DNA of 64,000 nucleotides, taken from the NCBI GenBank assembly GCA_035556195.1, contig DATMFK010000011.1, positions 124,001-188,000 of the forward strand, in the 5' to 3' direction. Shown here one piece after another: positions 41,949-50,993 of the stretch. This stretch comes from G016756615 sp035556195 (lineage in GTDB: Bacteria; Pseudomonadota; Alphaproteobacteria; Rhizobiales; Rhizobiaceae). The stretch's first letter is position 1. Each line of letters opens with the position of its first letter. Position numbers and translations under genes: made by a program. Under the pieces are notes generated by a model that made no database searches, was not told the origin of the DNA, and saw only the letters and a program-made list of their open reading frames with translations.

Positions 41949-42899
41949 TCAGCCAGACCTCTCCTGCTGGCGCGCCTCACTCAGGAATGCGTCGATGACG
42001 CTAGCAGCAACGCCCGCTTCCTTGCCTATGCGTCGGGCAAGCTCGACAGCTGCCGGTCGAGGAGGCCCCTGAGGCCGATCGATCCAGTACGCGACTGGAT
42101 TGAGCACAGTCCTCCGGTCGACGGCGACGATCTCGTCCGCAGCGAGGAGCGCGGCTGTAAGCGGTGGACGGGCCAACGCGATGCCGAGCCCGTTGCGCGC
42201 CGCATCGAGCACCAGTCGATAGTCCTCGAAGCGTCGGTCCTGGGGGCGAGGGCGATAGTCGATGCCATGCCCACCGAGCCAGGCTCGCCACCCCGATGCA
42301 TCGGAATCGTGGATCAACGGAAACCGCAGCAGCCGATCGGGCTCACCCGCCCCGATCTTGTCGGCCAGAGCTGGCGAGGCGACGGGAAAGCATTGCTCCT
42401 CGAAGAGCTGCATCGAGATACGGCCTGGTATGCCGCCGCGACCGCAACGAAGCGAAAGATCGATTCCCTCATCGGCCAGATCGATCTGGCGGTTGTCTAC
42501 ATCCAGCAGGATGCGCAGTGGCGAGGGGCCGGACTCAAGGATCGACAGGCGGGGAATCAGCCACAGGCCACAGATCGAGGGAATGGTTGCCAATCGCACG
42601 ACGGCGCCACCGCGGGGCTCGATCCAACGGTCCGTATTGTCCGCGATCAGCGCCAGGGCTTCCCGCGTCCGAAGAAAGAGCCGATTGCCTTCTATAGTCA
42701 GCGAAACGCCACGCGCTCCGCGATCGAAAACCTTGATCCCCAGCCAGGTTTCGAGCTTGGCGATCTGCCGGCTGACTGCGCCATGCGTGAGATTCAAGGT
42801 CTCGGCCGCCGCCGAGAAACTTCCGGTGCGGGCAGCCGCCTCGAACGCCTGCAGGGTTTCGAGTGGGGGTAGCGGCCGGGAGCTGTGATCCATTCTCAC
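41949..42899 (-). CDS. LysR-family regulator (GcvA-like)
   Basis: A 316-residue LysR regulator. The N-terminal winged helix-turn-helix is at residues ~8-65 (ETLQAFEAAARTGSFSAAAETLNLTHGAVSRQI), followed by a periplasmic-binding-like effector domain. It is transcribed divergently from an EamA transporter with 79 bases between the start codons, the standard arrangement in which a LysR protein controls its neighbour. AAGGATC precedes the ATG. Confidence 0.92.
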   Translation of the reverse strand: MRMDHSSRPLPPLETLQAFEAAARTGSFSAAAETLNLTHGAVSRQIAKLETWLGIKVFDRGARGVSLTIEGNRLFLRTREALALIADNTDRWIEPRGGAVVRLATIPSICGLWLIPRLSILESGPSPLRILLDVDNRQIDLADEGIDLSLRCGRGGIPGRISMQLFEEQCFPVASPALADKIGAGEPDRLLRFPLIHDSDASGWRAWLGGHGIDYRPRPQDRRFEDYRLVLDAARNGLGIALARPPLTAALLAADEIVAVDRRTVLNPVAYWIDRPQGPPRPAAVELARRIGKEAGVAASVIDAFLSEARQQERSG

Positions 42900-42978
42900 A
42901 GCTGATCCTTGAATTCGTCGTTTGTCAATCAGCTCGTGTGGCCATCTATAGAAGCATCATTTCCAAGCGGCACACATC

Positions 42979-43872
42979 ATGAGCGCGACTGCCATCTCGT
43001 CTTCCCCGTCCAAGCGTTTCGACACGGTGACCGTGACTGCCATCGTGGTCACCATTATCGCCTGGGCCTCGGCGTTTCCCGCCATACGTGCGGGACTTCA
43101 CTCCTTCGGCCCGGCCGAACTGGGAGCGATCCGTTTTGCCATCGCCGCGGTACCCGCTGTCCTCTATCTGCTCGTCACGAGGCCACCTCTGCCGAAACGG
43201 GGCGAGACTTGGCGTTTCGCTTTCGGCGGTGTCGTCTTCGTTGCGCTCTACACCGTTCTTCTGAACCACGGCGAACTTACAGTCTCCGCGGGGGCGGCCA
43301 GCTTCATCATCAACGTCAGTCCGATCGTAACGGCGGCGCTCGCCCTGCTGATGTTGCGGGAGCGCTTTCCGATGCTCGCCTGGGTCGGAACTTTCGTGTC
43401 CTTCGGCGGCGTCGGGCTCATAGCCCTGGGTGAGGGCGACGGTCTTTCATTGAACGAAGGCGCGCTGGTGATCCTGGGCGCCGCTTTCTGCACCGCCTTC
43501 ACCAATGTGGTGCAAAAACCCTTATTCCGGACCCACAAGGCGCTCACCGTTTCGGCCTGGAACATGGTGATCGGCGCAATCTGCCTGGCTCCCGCTCTTC
43601 CGGCCGGTATTCGTCAGGCCTTCGCGGCCAATGCCGAAGGCGTGTTCGCCGCCGTCTATCTGGGGATCGTGCCGAGCCTGATCGCCTATGCAAGCTGGGC
43701 GGTCGTGCTATCGCGGCTGCCAGCCGCCCGCGCCACCAACTTCCTGTATTGCGTGCCGCCCGTCGCGACACTTATGGGATTTCTCTGGCTCGGCGAGGTG
43801 CCGGGGCTGATGGGCATGATCGGCGGCTCTCTGGCGCTCGGCGGGGTCCTGATCGTCAATCTGAAGCGCTGA
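42979..43872 (+). CDS. DMT-superfamily EamA transporter
   Basis: A 297-residue inner-membrane protein with ten hydrophobic segments in two EamA repeats (the first beginning at VTAIVVTIIAWASAFPAIRAGL, split by a loop near residue 145). EamA proteins usually export metabolites or amino acids. It is divergent from, and presumably controlled by, the LysR gene. A 13-bp stem-loop follows the stop codon. Confidence 0.92.
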   Translation: MSATAISSSPSKRFDTVTVTAIVVTIIAWASAFPAIRAGLHSFGPAELGAIRFAIAAVPAVLYLLVTRPPLPKRGETWRFAFGGVVFVALYTVLLNHGELTVSAGAASFIINVSPIVTAALALLMLRERFPMLAWVGTFVSFGGVGLIALGEGDGLSLNEGALVILGAAFCTAFTNVVQKPLFRTHKALTVSAWNMVIGAICLAPALPAGIRQAFAANAEGVFAAVYLGIVPSLIAYASWAVVLSRLPAARATNFLYCVPPVATLMGFLWLGEVPGLMGMIGGSLALGGVLIVNLKR

Positions 43873-43874
43873 CT

Positions 43875-43906
43875 CCTGCTCCTGACATCACACTGTCAGG
43901 AGCAGG
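43875..43906. terminator. Perfect 13-bp stem-loop after the EamA gene
   Basis: CCTGCTCCTGACA (43875-43887) pairs with TGTCAGGAGCAGG (43894-43906) around a six-base loop. No T-run follows, so it may be a weak terminator or a 3'-end stabiliser. Confidence 0.55.
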
Positions 43907-43991
43907 CCGCGGTGGAGCCGCTTGCGCCTTGTCGGGAGGATCGTGACGCCGCTACGACTTTGTGGCGAGTCACGAGATGGAGGCAGCAGGC

Positions 43992-45218
43992 ATGAGGGAA
44001 AGGATCTCGCTGAAGACGGCAAGGCGGATCGCGCTTGCCGCGCAGGGATTCGGCGAAAAGCGCCCCGCCGGACCAATCGACCGCCGTCACCTCAAGCGTT
44101 TCCTTGCCCGTAACGGCCTGCTCCAAATGGACTCGGTCAACGTCCTGGTCAGGGCACACTACATGCCTGTCTATTCCAGGCTCGGCGCATACCCGCTGAC
44201 ACTGATCGACGAGAATGCGCGCGGCCGGAAGCGCCTGATGTTCGAATATTGGGCCCACGAGGCTTCTCTGCTGCCCCTCGAGCTCTACCCGCTGATGCGT
44301 TGGCGCATGGAGCGCGCCGAGCGCGGCGAAAGGGTCTATAGCGGGCTTGTCCGTTACGGCCGCGAGAACGCCGAAGAGATCGGGAAGGTGTTGACGGAAA
44401 TCTCCGAGCGAGGCCCGCTCGCCGCGTCGGACTTCGACGGCCAGCGCGGGCAGGGCGGCTGGTGGGGCTGGAGCGACGTGAAGCGCGCCTTGGAATGGCT
44501 GTTCTGGACGGGTCGCCTGACGACCGCCGAGCGGCGCCCAAGCTTCGAGCGCGTCTACGATCTCCCCGAACGTGTTTTTCCGGCATCGGTGCTGTCTGCG
44601 CCCGTGCCAGCGGCCGACGATGCCATCCGTGAACTGTTGGGCATGTCGGCCCGCGCGCTGGGCGTCGCCACGGCGCGCGACCTGCGCGACTATTTCCGAC
44701 TGCCGCCCGAGGACGTGAAAACGCGCCTGCCGGAACTGGTCGAAGCCGGAGAGTTGCTGCCGGTCAAGGTCGAGGGCTGGGGCCAGCAGGCCTATCTTCA
44801 CAAAGCGGCGCGCGTGCCGCGCAAGGTGGAGGCTCAGGCTCTGCTGTCGCCTTTCGATCCGCTTGTCTGGGAGCGCTCCCGTGCCGAGCGGCTGTTCGAT
44901 TTCCGCTACCGGATCGAGATCTATACGCCAGCCGAAAAGCGGATCCACGGCTATTATGTGCTGCCCTTCCTGCTCGGCGAAACCATTGCTGCGCGGGTCG
45001 ATCTCAAGGCTGACCGTCAGGCAGGCGTGTTGCGGGTCATGTCATCGCATCTCGAACCCGCCGCTCCGGCCCATGTGGCCGAGGCGCTGGCGGCCGAACT
45101 TTCCGCCGTCGCGGCATGGCTCGGCTTGAGCGACATCGAAGTCGCTCCCATTGGCGAACTCGCTCCAGCCCTTTCGGCCGCGATCAGAACCGCGCCAGCC
45201 TTTGCTTCACCCGGCTGA
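43992..45218 (+). CDS. YcaQ-type winged-helix DNA glycosylase
   Basis: A 408-residue protein of the HTH_42 (YcaQ/AlkZ-like) family, which in E. coli unhooks interstrand DNA crosslinks. The catalytic Gln-x-Asp motif is present as QMD in LLQMDSVNVLVRAHYMPVYSRLG, and LLSPFDPLVWERSRAERLFDF and YYVLPFLLGE are also family marks. I use the ATG at 43992 with TGGAGG upstream; a GTG ten codons earlier is in frame. Its 3' end overlaps the convergent oxidoreductase gene by 35 bases. Confidence 0.88.
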   Translation: MRERISLKTARRIALAAQGFGEKRPAGPIDRRHLKRFLARNGLLQMDSVNVLVRAHYMPVYSRLGAYPLTLIDENARGRKRLMFEYWAHEASLLPLELYPLMRWRMERAERGERVYSGLVRYGRENAEEIGKVLTEISERGPLAASDFDGQRGQGGWWGWSDVKRALEWLFWTGRLTTAERRPSFERVYDLPERVFPASVLSAPVPAADDAIRELLGMSARALGVATARDLRDYFRLPPEDVKTRLPELVEAGELLPVKVEGWGQQAYLHKAARVPRKVEAQALLSPFDPLVWERSRAERLFDFRYRIEIYTPAEKRIHGYYVLPFLLGETIAARVDLKADRQAGVLRVMSSHLEPAAPAHVAEALAAELSAVAAWLGLSDIEVAPIGELAPALSAAIRTAPAFASPG

Positions 45219-45774
45219 TGAAGGCAGCACGGCTTTCGGGCGTCGACGTATCCATTCGGTAATGTGCCAGGTAGAATGTCGAGCAACGCCAGGCGCAGAG
45301 CGCGCGAATGCCGCGCAGCAGCGTTTTGCGGCCGGGCTGGCCGATCACGAAAGACCACCAGCGGGCCGCCCCGCAAGTGGTGACGACGCCGAGCTTTCGG
45401 ACATGGGTCATCAGCGGCGTGATCTTGGCGTCCTCGCCGTCGAGCGCAAAGGCGACGTCCTTCGCCCAGACCCGGTCCAGCCAGCCCTTCAGCATCGCCG
45501 GAAGGCCGTACCACCAGGTCGGATAGATGAAGAGGATCGCCTCGGCCCACCTCAAATGGTCGAGGTGAGGCGCCAGTGCGGGGTCCTCGGGCGCTCGATC
45601 ATTGTAGGCTCGGCGCTCGGCGCAGCACATCACAGGGTTGAACTTCTCCCCATAGAGATCGATCAACCGCGTTTCCCAGCCTCTGGCGCGAAGAACCTCG
45701 AGCGCTGCGTCACGTATGGCGGCGCAGAAGCTATCCGGCACCGGATGGCAGTAGACCACGAGGACGCGCATCAT
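45184..45774 (-). CDS. NAD(P)H-dependent flavodoxin-fold oxidoreductase
   Basis: A 196-residue NQO/KefF-like protein: VLVVYCHPVPDSF at the N-terminus binds flavin phosphate, and IFIYPTWWYGLPAMLKGWLDRV-like sequence forms the active-site loop. It would reduce quinones or similar acceptors. The ATGATG start overlaps the stop of the ABC permease upstream (ATGA), so it is the last gene of the importer operon and may act on the imported compound. Confidence 0.88.
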   Translation of the reverse strand: MMRVLVVYCHPVPDSFCAAIRDAALEVLRARGWETRLIDLYGEKFNPVMCCAERRAYNDRAPEDPALAPHLDHLRWAEAILFIYPTWWYGLPAMLKGWLDRVWAKDVAFALDGEDAKITPLMTHVRKLGVVTTCGAARWWSFVIGQPGRKTLLRGIRALCAWRCSTFYLAHYRMDTSTPESRAAFISRVKQRLARF

Positions 45775-46622
45775 TGTTCCTGCTTCAGTGCGCTTTCGTG
45801 CCAGCGTCGCAGAACCAGATGCGAGACGAGCGAGAGTACGAGGAAGATCAGGATGCCCGTGACGGAAATCAGGATCAGGGCGGCGAACAAGCGTGGCGCG
45901 TTCAGGCGATAGCCGGCCTCGATGATGCGGGATGCGAGCCCCGAGGACTGGCCGGTCGCGCCGGCAACGAACTCGGCGACCACCGCGCCGATCAGCGACA
46001 GACCGCCGGCGATCTTCAGGCCGCCGAGGAAATATGGCATCGCGGCGGGCAGGCGCAGATGCCGGAGTTGCTGCCAGCGGCTCGCGCCATTCAACGCAAA
46101 CAGATCGCGAAGATTTCGATCGACGGAGTTCAGGCCGAGCGTGGTGTTGGACAGGATGGGGAAGAAGGCGACGATCCAAGCACAGAGCAGGAGCTTGGCC
46201 GTCTGGTTGCCGACATAGATGTTGATCAACGGAAAGATTGCCACGATCGGCGTCACCTGCAGCACGACGGCGAAGGGAAAGAACGACATCTCGACCCATT
46301 TCGACTGGGCAAAGAGCACGGCCAGACCGACACCGCCGATGACGGCCAGCAGAAGACCCAGGAAGGTTATCTTCAGCGTGACGAGCAGTGAGGAGAACAG
46401 AAGTGGCGCGTCGCTCCAAAGGGTGGAGAGGACGACGCCGGGGCGAGGCAAGATGTATTGGGGAATACCGTTCCAGACGCAGATGCGGTCCCAAAGCCAG
46501 ATCGCCACGATCATGATCCCGAGCGGCAGCAGCCAGCGGCCGATCCGCTCCAGCCTCTCGACGCGCAGGCGGCGCGTCTCCTGCGGGTCGAGCGCGGCGG
46601 CGTTGCCGTCAACCGTCGCCAT
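45771..46622 (-). CDS. ABC transporter permease (NitT/TauT type)
   Basis: A 283-residue permease with six membrane segments and the EAA-type cytoplasmic loop (NGASRWQQLRHLRLPAAMPYFLGGLK). It belongs to the SsuC/TauC/ThiX-like group. The ATG at 46622 follows AGGAGA and lies inside the 3' end of the ATPase gene (14-base overlap). An ATG seven codons further upstream is possible. Confidence 0.92.
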   Translation of the reverse strand: MATVDGNAAALDPQETRRLRVERLERIGRWLLPLGIMIVAIWLWDRICVWNGIPQYILPRPGVVLSTLWSDAPLLFSSLLVTLKITFLGLLLAVIGGVGLAVLFAQSKWVEMSFFPFAVVLQVTPIVAIFPLINIYVGNQTAKLLLCAWIVAFFPILSNTTLGLNSVDRNLRDLFALNGASRWQQLRHLRLPAAMPYFLGGLKIAGGLSLIGAVVAEFVAGATGQSSGLASRIIEAGYRLNAPRLFAALILISVTGILIFLVLSLVSHLVLRRWHESALKQEQ

Positions 46623-47430
46623 GGGTTTCTCCTGATCCTGCATCGATAGCCTGAGAAAGCATGGCCGACGCTTGCCGGCAGAGCTGGGCATATTCCTGCG
46701 ATGTGCGGAAGGCAGCGTCGCGCGGAAATGAAGCATCGACTGGCAACTCGCCATGGACCCGGCCCGGACGCGCCGCCATGACCACGATGCGGTTGGACAA
46801 AAATGCGCTCTCAAAGACGCTGTGGGTCACGAAAACAGCGGTAAATCGCTGGTCCAGCCACAGGTCCAGGAGATCGTCGTTCAGTTTGAAGCGGGTGATC
46901 TCGTCCAGGGCCGCGAAGGGTTCGTCCATCAGCAATAGCTTCGGCCGCGTCACCAGCGCCCGGGCGATGGAAACGCGCATCTTCATGCCGCCGGAAAGCT
47001 CGCGCGGCACGGCGTCGTCGAAGCCTGCGAGGTGCACCCTGTCGAGCATCTCGCGGACGGCGGTTTCGGCCTGCGCGCGCGAGACGCCCCTCAGCCGTAA
47101 TGGCAGCCACACATTCTCGAAAACGCTCGCCCAGGGCAGGAGCGTCGGCTCCTGGAAAACGAAGCCGATATCGCCGCGCGCGGCAGTCCCGCCACGCCAA
47201 TCGAGCCGGCCGGAAGTGGGCGTTGCCAAGCCGGCGATCAATCGCAAAGCCGTCGATTTCCCGCACCCGGACGGGCCGAGAAGGCTGACGAAATCGCCTT
47301 CGCGGATCGTCAGATCGACGTCCCGCAAGGCAACGACGCCGGTGGAGAAAGTCTTGGCGACGCTGCGGAAATGCAGCAGAGGCGGAGCCCTGTCCGCCCC
47401 GCCCTGCCGTCCAGTCTGTTTCTGAAGCAT
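46609..47430 (-). CDS. ABC transporter ATP-binding protein (NitT/TauT type)
   Basis: A 273-residue ATPase with Walker A GPSGCGKST, signature LSGGMKMRVSIARAL, Walker B LLLMDEPFAALDE and H-loop VTHSVFE. The group serves nitrate, sulfonate, taurine or HMP importers. It starts four bases after the stop of the substrate-binding protein gene and overlaps the permease gene, so all are one operon. Confidence 0.94.
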   Translation of the reverse strand: MLQKQTGRQGGADRAPPLLHFRSVAKTFSTGVVALRDVDLTIREGDFVSLLGPSGCGKSTALRLIAGLATPTSGRLDWRGGTAARGDIGFVFQEPTLLPWASVFENVWLPLRLRGVSRAQAETAVREMLDRVHLAGFDDAVPRELSGGMKMRVSIARALVTRPKLLLMDEPFAALDEITRFKLNDDLLDLWLDQRFTAVFVTHSVFESAFLSNRIVVMAARPGRVHGELPVDASFPRDAAFRTSQEYAQLCRQASAMLSQAIDAGSGETHGDG

Positions 47431-47434
47431 GCGG

Positions 47435-48439
47435 CTATTTCTTGAGATCGAGCCCGACGCCCTTGTTGACGAACTGCAGGGTGTAGGACTTCTTGATGTC
47501 CAGCCCTGCCGGCACGACCTTCGCCTTCACCATCTTATCGTAGAAGCTTTGGATGTGTTCGTCCGTCATCGCGCCAATGCCGAGCTTTTCGGCGTCACCG
47601 GAATCGACGATGCCGAACTCCTTCATCTTGTCTATCGAAAAGGCGATCTGCTCGTCGGTGATGTCGGGATTGTCTTTCTTGATCATCTCGTTGGCGGCTT
47701 TGTTGTCGCCATAGAGATAGTTGTACCAGCCCTTCGCAGAGCCATCGACGAAGCACTGCACCACCTCTGGCCGCTCGGTGATCGTCTTATCCATCGTTTC
47801 GATCGTCGTGGCGTAGGTGGAGAAGCCATAGTCAGCGAGCAGGAAGAGGTTCGGCTTGAACCCGCCCTCCTTCTCCACTGCAAAGGGCTCCGAGGTCACA
47901 TAGCCCTGCTGGATCGACTTCGGATTGGCGAGGAAGGGTGCGGTGTTGTACGTGTAGGGCACCCGCTTCGCCGGATCGAACCCGTAATCGGTCACCATCC
48001 ACTGCAGAAAGCTCTGCGCACCCTCGTCGCCGATGATGTACTGATCGGCGTTCTTGAGATCCTCCCATTTGTCCAGGCCCTGCCCCGGATGGGACATGAC
48101 GACCTGGGGCTCTTTCTGGAAGCTGGCTGCGACGATCTTGAGCGGAATGTCCTGCTGCACGGCGTCGAAGGCCTGAAGCAGGTTACCGCCCATGTAGAAG
48201 TCGAGCTTGCCCGCCAGCAGCAAGGGCCGGCCACTGACTTGTGGCCCGCCCGGTACGATCGTGACGTCGAGCCCGCAGGCCGCATAGGTGCCGTCCGCAA
48301 CGGCCTGATAGTAGCCGCCATGCTCTGCCTGCGCGAGCCAATTGGTCCCGAAGCTCACCTTTTCGGCTGCTTGCGCGCCCAGCGCCGAGGCTGCCAGCGT
48401 TGCGAGAGCGGCTCCGGAAATTCTGTAGTTTCTGTTCAT
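47435..48439 (-). CDS. NMT1/THI5-like ABC substrate-binding protein
   Basis: A 334-residue periplasmic protein with a signal peptide (NRNYRISGAALATLAASALGAQA, cut before AEKV). The NWLAQAEHGGYYQA segment is typical of NMT1/THI5-like binders for thiamine precursors and related compounds; this family also includes sulfonate, nitrate and other ligands, so the substrate is open. AGGGGTGG precedes the ATG. It leads the importer operon; a hairpin lies in the 5' region. Confidence 0.9.
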   Translation of the reverse strand: MNRNYRISGAALATLAASALGAQAAEKVSFGTNWLAQAEHGGYYQAVADGTYAACGLDVTIVPGGPQVSGRPLLLAGKLDFYMGGNLLQAFDAVQQDIPLKIVAASFQKEPQVVMSHPGQGLDKWEDLKNADQYIIGDEGAQSFLQWMVTDYGFDPAKRVPYTYNTAPFLANPKSIQQGYVTSEPFAVEKEGGFKPNLFLLADYGFSTYATTIETMDKTITERPEVVQCFVDGSAKGWYNYLYGDNKAANEMIKKDNPDITDEQIAFSIDKMKEFGIVDSGDAEKLGIGAMTDEHIQSFYDKMVKAKVVPAGLDIKKSYTLQFVNKGVGLDLKK

Positions 48440-48456
48440 CGACACCACCCCTATTC

Positions 48457-48475
48457 GCTCCCCGCGCCGGGGAGC
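48457..48475 (-). promoter_or_regulatory. Hairpin in the 5' region of the NMT1-type importer operon
   Basis: GCTCCCCG (48457-48464) pairs with CGGGGAGC (48468-48475) around a three-base loop, 18 bases before the start codon. I looked for thiamine-riboswitch elements between here and 48667 and saw none. Confidence 0.45.
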
Positions 48476-48667
48476 ACGACGCCAAAGAAAAAAGCAAGAT
48501 GTGTGCCATCGGCGTGCCGGAACCGAGGTCGGCAGCCTGGGGCCGGCGCGTGGACATAGCCGTGGGGCTGATGCCTTCGCCTATGGCATCGTGCCTATTT
48601 TTTGCGCGTCTGTCCACAAGGGCCAAGACGGCTTGCAGCGCACTGTAAATGGGTCCTTTGCGGGACG

Positions 48668-48901
48668 TCAGAGAGCACCGGCCAGGAGCAGAATGGCGCC
48701 GGCAACCATCAAGGCCAGCCCCGGCCAGTTCGGCCCGAGAGCAAGAAACCGAACGCCGCGATGCGGCGGCTCCAGGGTGCTGTTCGGCATCTCAGGGCGC
48801 GCTAGCGGCGCCCCGCTCATGCGACCGCGCCAGATGGCTTGTCCGGCGAGATAAAGCAGCCCCGCGATGATAAGCGCTCCGCCCAACCAGATCATCAGCA
48901 T
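48668..48901 (-). CDS. Small two-helix membrane protein
   Basis: A 77-residue protein with hydrophobic helices at each end (MLMIWLGGALIIAGLLYLAG and GLALMVAGAILLLAGAL) joined by a short polar loop. Both ends carry GG-rich small-residue motifs that favour helix packing. GGAGAC precedes the ATG. Function is unknown; it resembles small DUF2905-type membrane proteins in size and layout. Confidence 0.65.
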   Translation of the reverse strand: MLMIWLGGALIIAGLLYLAGQAIWRGRMSGAPLARPEMPNSTLEPPHRGVRFLALGPNWPGLALMVAGAILLLAGAL

Positions 48902-49032
48902 GACCGTCTCCGAGATGGTGCTCCTTGTGTATCTAGGGCCGCGGTCGCGTCAGGCAATCTGGTCGCCTGGGCCTTACAAAAGACGCCCAGCTGAACTATG
49001 GCATCAGGAGGTTGAACTCCGGCGAGGCTGAT

Positions 49033-49836
49033 GTGACGGGACAGGGAAGACGCGCCTGGTGGGGCGACTACAAGACGACCGAGTTTGCGGCGATCGATCC
49101 GGAGGCGACGATTGCCGTATTGCCCGTGGCGGCAATCGAGCAGCATGGGCCGCATCTGCCGGTCTCTACGGATACGACCATCATGGAGGGCATGCTGGAG
49201 ACGGTCATCGCCAGACTGCCCGTCGAGCTCGACATTCGCATTCTGCCGGTGCAGGCGGTCGGCAAATCGAACGAGCACATCCATGCGCTGGGTACGCTGA
49301 CCTTGCCGCCAGCCACGCTGATCGACGCCTGGACCGAACTCGGCGCTTCTGTCGCCCGCGTCGGGGTGCGCAAGCTGGTCGTGGTCAATTCCCATGGCGG
49401 GAACGAGGAGGTCATGGGCATCGTCACGCGTGAATTGCGCGTGCGCTTTGCCATGATGGCCGTGAAGACGAGCTGGCAGCGTTTCGGACGCCCCGCCGGC
49501 ATGTATCCCGACCTCGAGGATCGCCATGGCATTCATGGCGGCGACGTCGAAACCTCGCTGATGCTGCATTTCCGGCCGGACCTGGTGGACATGTCGAAAG
49601 CCGAGAACTTCGTCTCCGGGGTGGCCCGGGCGGAGAACGATTTCGAGCTGCTGCGCCATACCGGCACCCATGCCTTCGCCTGGCTCGCCGCGGATCTGAA
49701 CCCGCATGGCGTGGTGGGCAATGCGGCCGTGGCCACGGCCGAGAAGGGCCGGCTGACCGCCGAGCATCAGGCCGAAGGTTTTGTGCGCCTGCTCCGTGAC
49801 ATACGCAGCGCGAAGCTCGCGGACTATTTGAAATAG
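49033..49836 (+). CDS. Creatininase-family amidohydrolase
   Basis: A 267-residue metal hydrolase. The family residues are all visible: AIEQHGPHLPVSTDT near the N-terminus, VVNSHGGN in the middle, and HGGDVETSLML with a later metal-binding glutamate. Such enzymes open cyclic amides such as creatinine or related formamides; the substrate is unknown. A TTG at 49012 sits directly against AGGAGG with no spacer, so I prefer the GTG at 49033, which has GGCGAGG upstream. Confidence 0.88.
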   Translation: MTGQGRRAWWGDYKTTEFAAIDPEATIAVLPVAAIEQHGPHLPVSTDTTIMEGMLETVIARLPVELDIRILPVQAVGKSNEHIHALGTLTLPPATLIDAWTELGASVARVGVRKLVVVNSHGGNEEVMGIVTRELRVRFAMMAVKTSWQRFGRPAGMYPDLEDRHGIHGGDVETSLMLHFRPDLVDMSKAENFVSGVARAENDFELLRHTGTHAFAWLAADLNPHGVVGNAAVATAEKGRLTAEHQAEGFVRLLRDIRSAKLADYLK

Positions 49837-49887
49837 CCTCGTCTTCATCACGAAAGAGACCGGACTGAACGCAGGGAGATGTGCAAT

Positions 49888-49908
49888 GCCCCTGAAAATA
49901 TCAGGGGC
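49888..49908. terminator. Stem-loop between convergent genes
   Basis: GCCCCTGA (49888-49895) pairs perfectly with TCAGGGGC (49901-49908) around AAATA. It separates the convergent creatininase-family and ABC ATPase genes and could serve both, although no T-run follows. Confidence 0.55.
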
Positions 49909-49922
49909 CAAATGCCCTCCGG

Positions 49923-50993
49923 TCAGTTCGGCAGCGCCTGCCCGCTCTTGGTGTCGAAGCAATGAAGATGTGCCGGATTGAACGCCAGGCCAACGCGTTC
50001 GCCCGCACGTGCAGCGATCTGTCCGGGCGCAACGACGCAGACGGTACGGCCGCTCGGGAGGGTTCCGGTGATCACCGTCTCGGCTCCGGTTCGTTCCACC
50101 AGCGCGACCGCTGCCGTGACCGCGGCGTTTTCCGCTGGCTGAAGCCTTATGTCATGGGGACGGATGCCAATCGTCACTTCGCGGGGACGCGCTCCGTCCG
50201 ATCCGCCTTCGCCCGCAAGCTTTCCGTCTTCCCCAAGGTCAAATCCCGAGGGGGCGCGGGTTGCCGGCAACAGGTTCATCTCGGGGCTGCCAAGGAATGT
50301 CGCCACGAACAGATTCGCCGGCCTGGAGTATAGATCCATGGGGCGGCCCACCTGCTCAATCCTGCCGTCCCGCAGCACCACGATCTTGTCGGCCATTGTC
50401 ATGGCCTCGATCTGGTCGTGGGTCACATAGATCGTCGTTGCCCCGAGTCTGTCATGAAGGCGGCGGATTTCCGCTCGCATCTGCACCCTCAGCTTGGCGT
50501 CGAGGTTCGAGAGCGGTTCGTCGAACAGGAATACCGTGGGATCGCGCACGATGGCGCGGCCCATGGCGACGCGCTGGCGTTGCCCGCCCGAAAGCTGCCG
50601 CGGCAGCCGGTCGAGCAACGGCGCGAGCCCGAGGATTTCCGACGCCCTCGAGATCTGCTGCTCGATTACCGTCTTGTCGCCCTTGGCCAGCCGCAGGGAG
50701 AACGCCATGTTCTCTCGAACCGTCATGTGGGGGTAGAGCGCGTAGTTCTGGAAGACCATGGCGATGTTGCGCTCCTTCGGGGACAGATCGTTGACCCGCC
50801 TCCCTGCGATCAGCAGTTCGCCATGATCGATCTGTTCAAGGCCGGCGATCATGCGCAGAAGGGTGGACTTGCCGCACCCCGAGGGACCGACCAGCACCAC
50901 GAACTCGCCGTCTTCGATTTGAAGATCGAGGTGGGGAATGACTTCGATCTTGCCGTAGAGTTTCCGAATTCCCGAGAGCTTGACCTCTGTCAT
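49923..50993 (-). CDS. ABC importer ATP-binding protein (MalK/UgpC type)
   Basis: A 356-residue ATPase of the carbohydrate-uptake CUT1 type: Walker A GPSGCGKST, signature LSGGQRQRVAMGRAI, Walker B FLFDEPLSNLDAKLR, H-loop VTHDQIEAMTMAD and a C-terminal regulatory TOBE domain (about residues 240-350). GGGGAGA precedes the ATG, which overlaps the stop of the GMC oxidoreductase gene (ATGA). It is last in the operon and powers the two permeases at 52711-54416. Confidence 0.95.
   Translation of the reverse strand: MTEVKLSGIRKLYGKIEVIPHLDLQIEDGEFVVLVGPSGCGKSTLLRMIAGLEQIDHGELLIAGRRVNDLSPKERNIAMVFQNYALYPHMTVRENMAFSLRLAKGDKTVIEQQISRASEILGLAPLLDRLPRQLSGGQRQRVAMGRAIVRDPTVFLFDEPLSNLDAKLRVQMRAEIRRLHDRLGATTIYVTHDQIEAMTMADKIVVLRDGRIEQVGRPMDLYSRPANLFVATFLGSPEMNLLPATRAPSGFDLGEDGKLAGEGGSDGARPREVTIGIRPHDIRLQPAENAAVTAAVALVERTGAETVITGTLPSGRTVCVVAPGQIAARAGERVGLAFNPAHLHCFDTKSGQALPN

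Noticed and set aside
48440..48667. Possible thiamine riboswitch before the NMT1-type importer
   Set aside because: The conserved CTGAGA-type core is absent on the minus strand.
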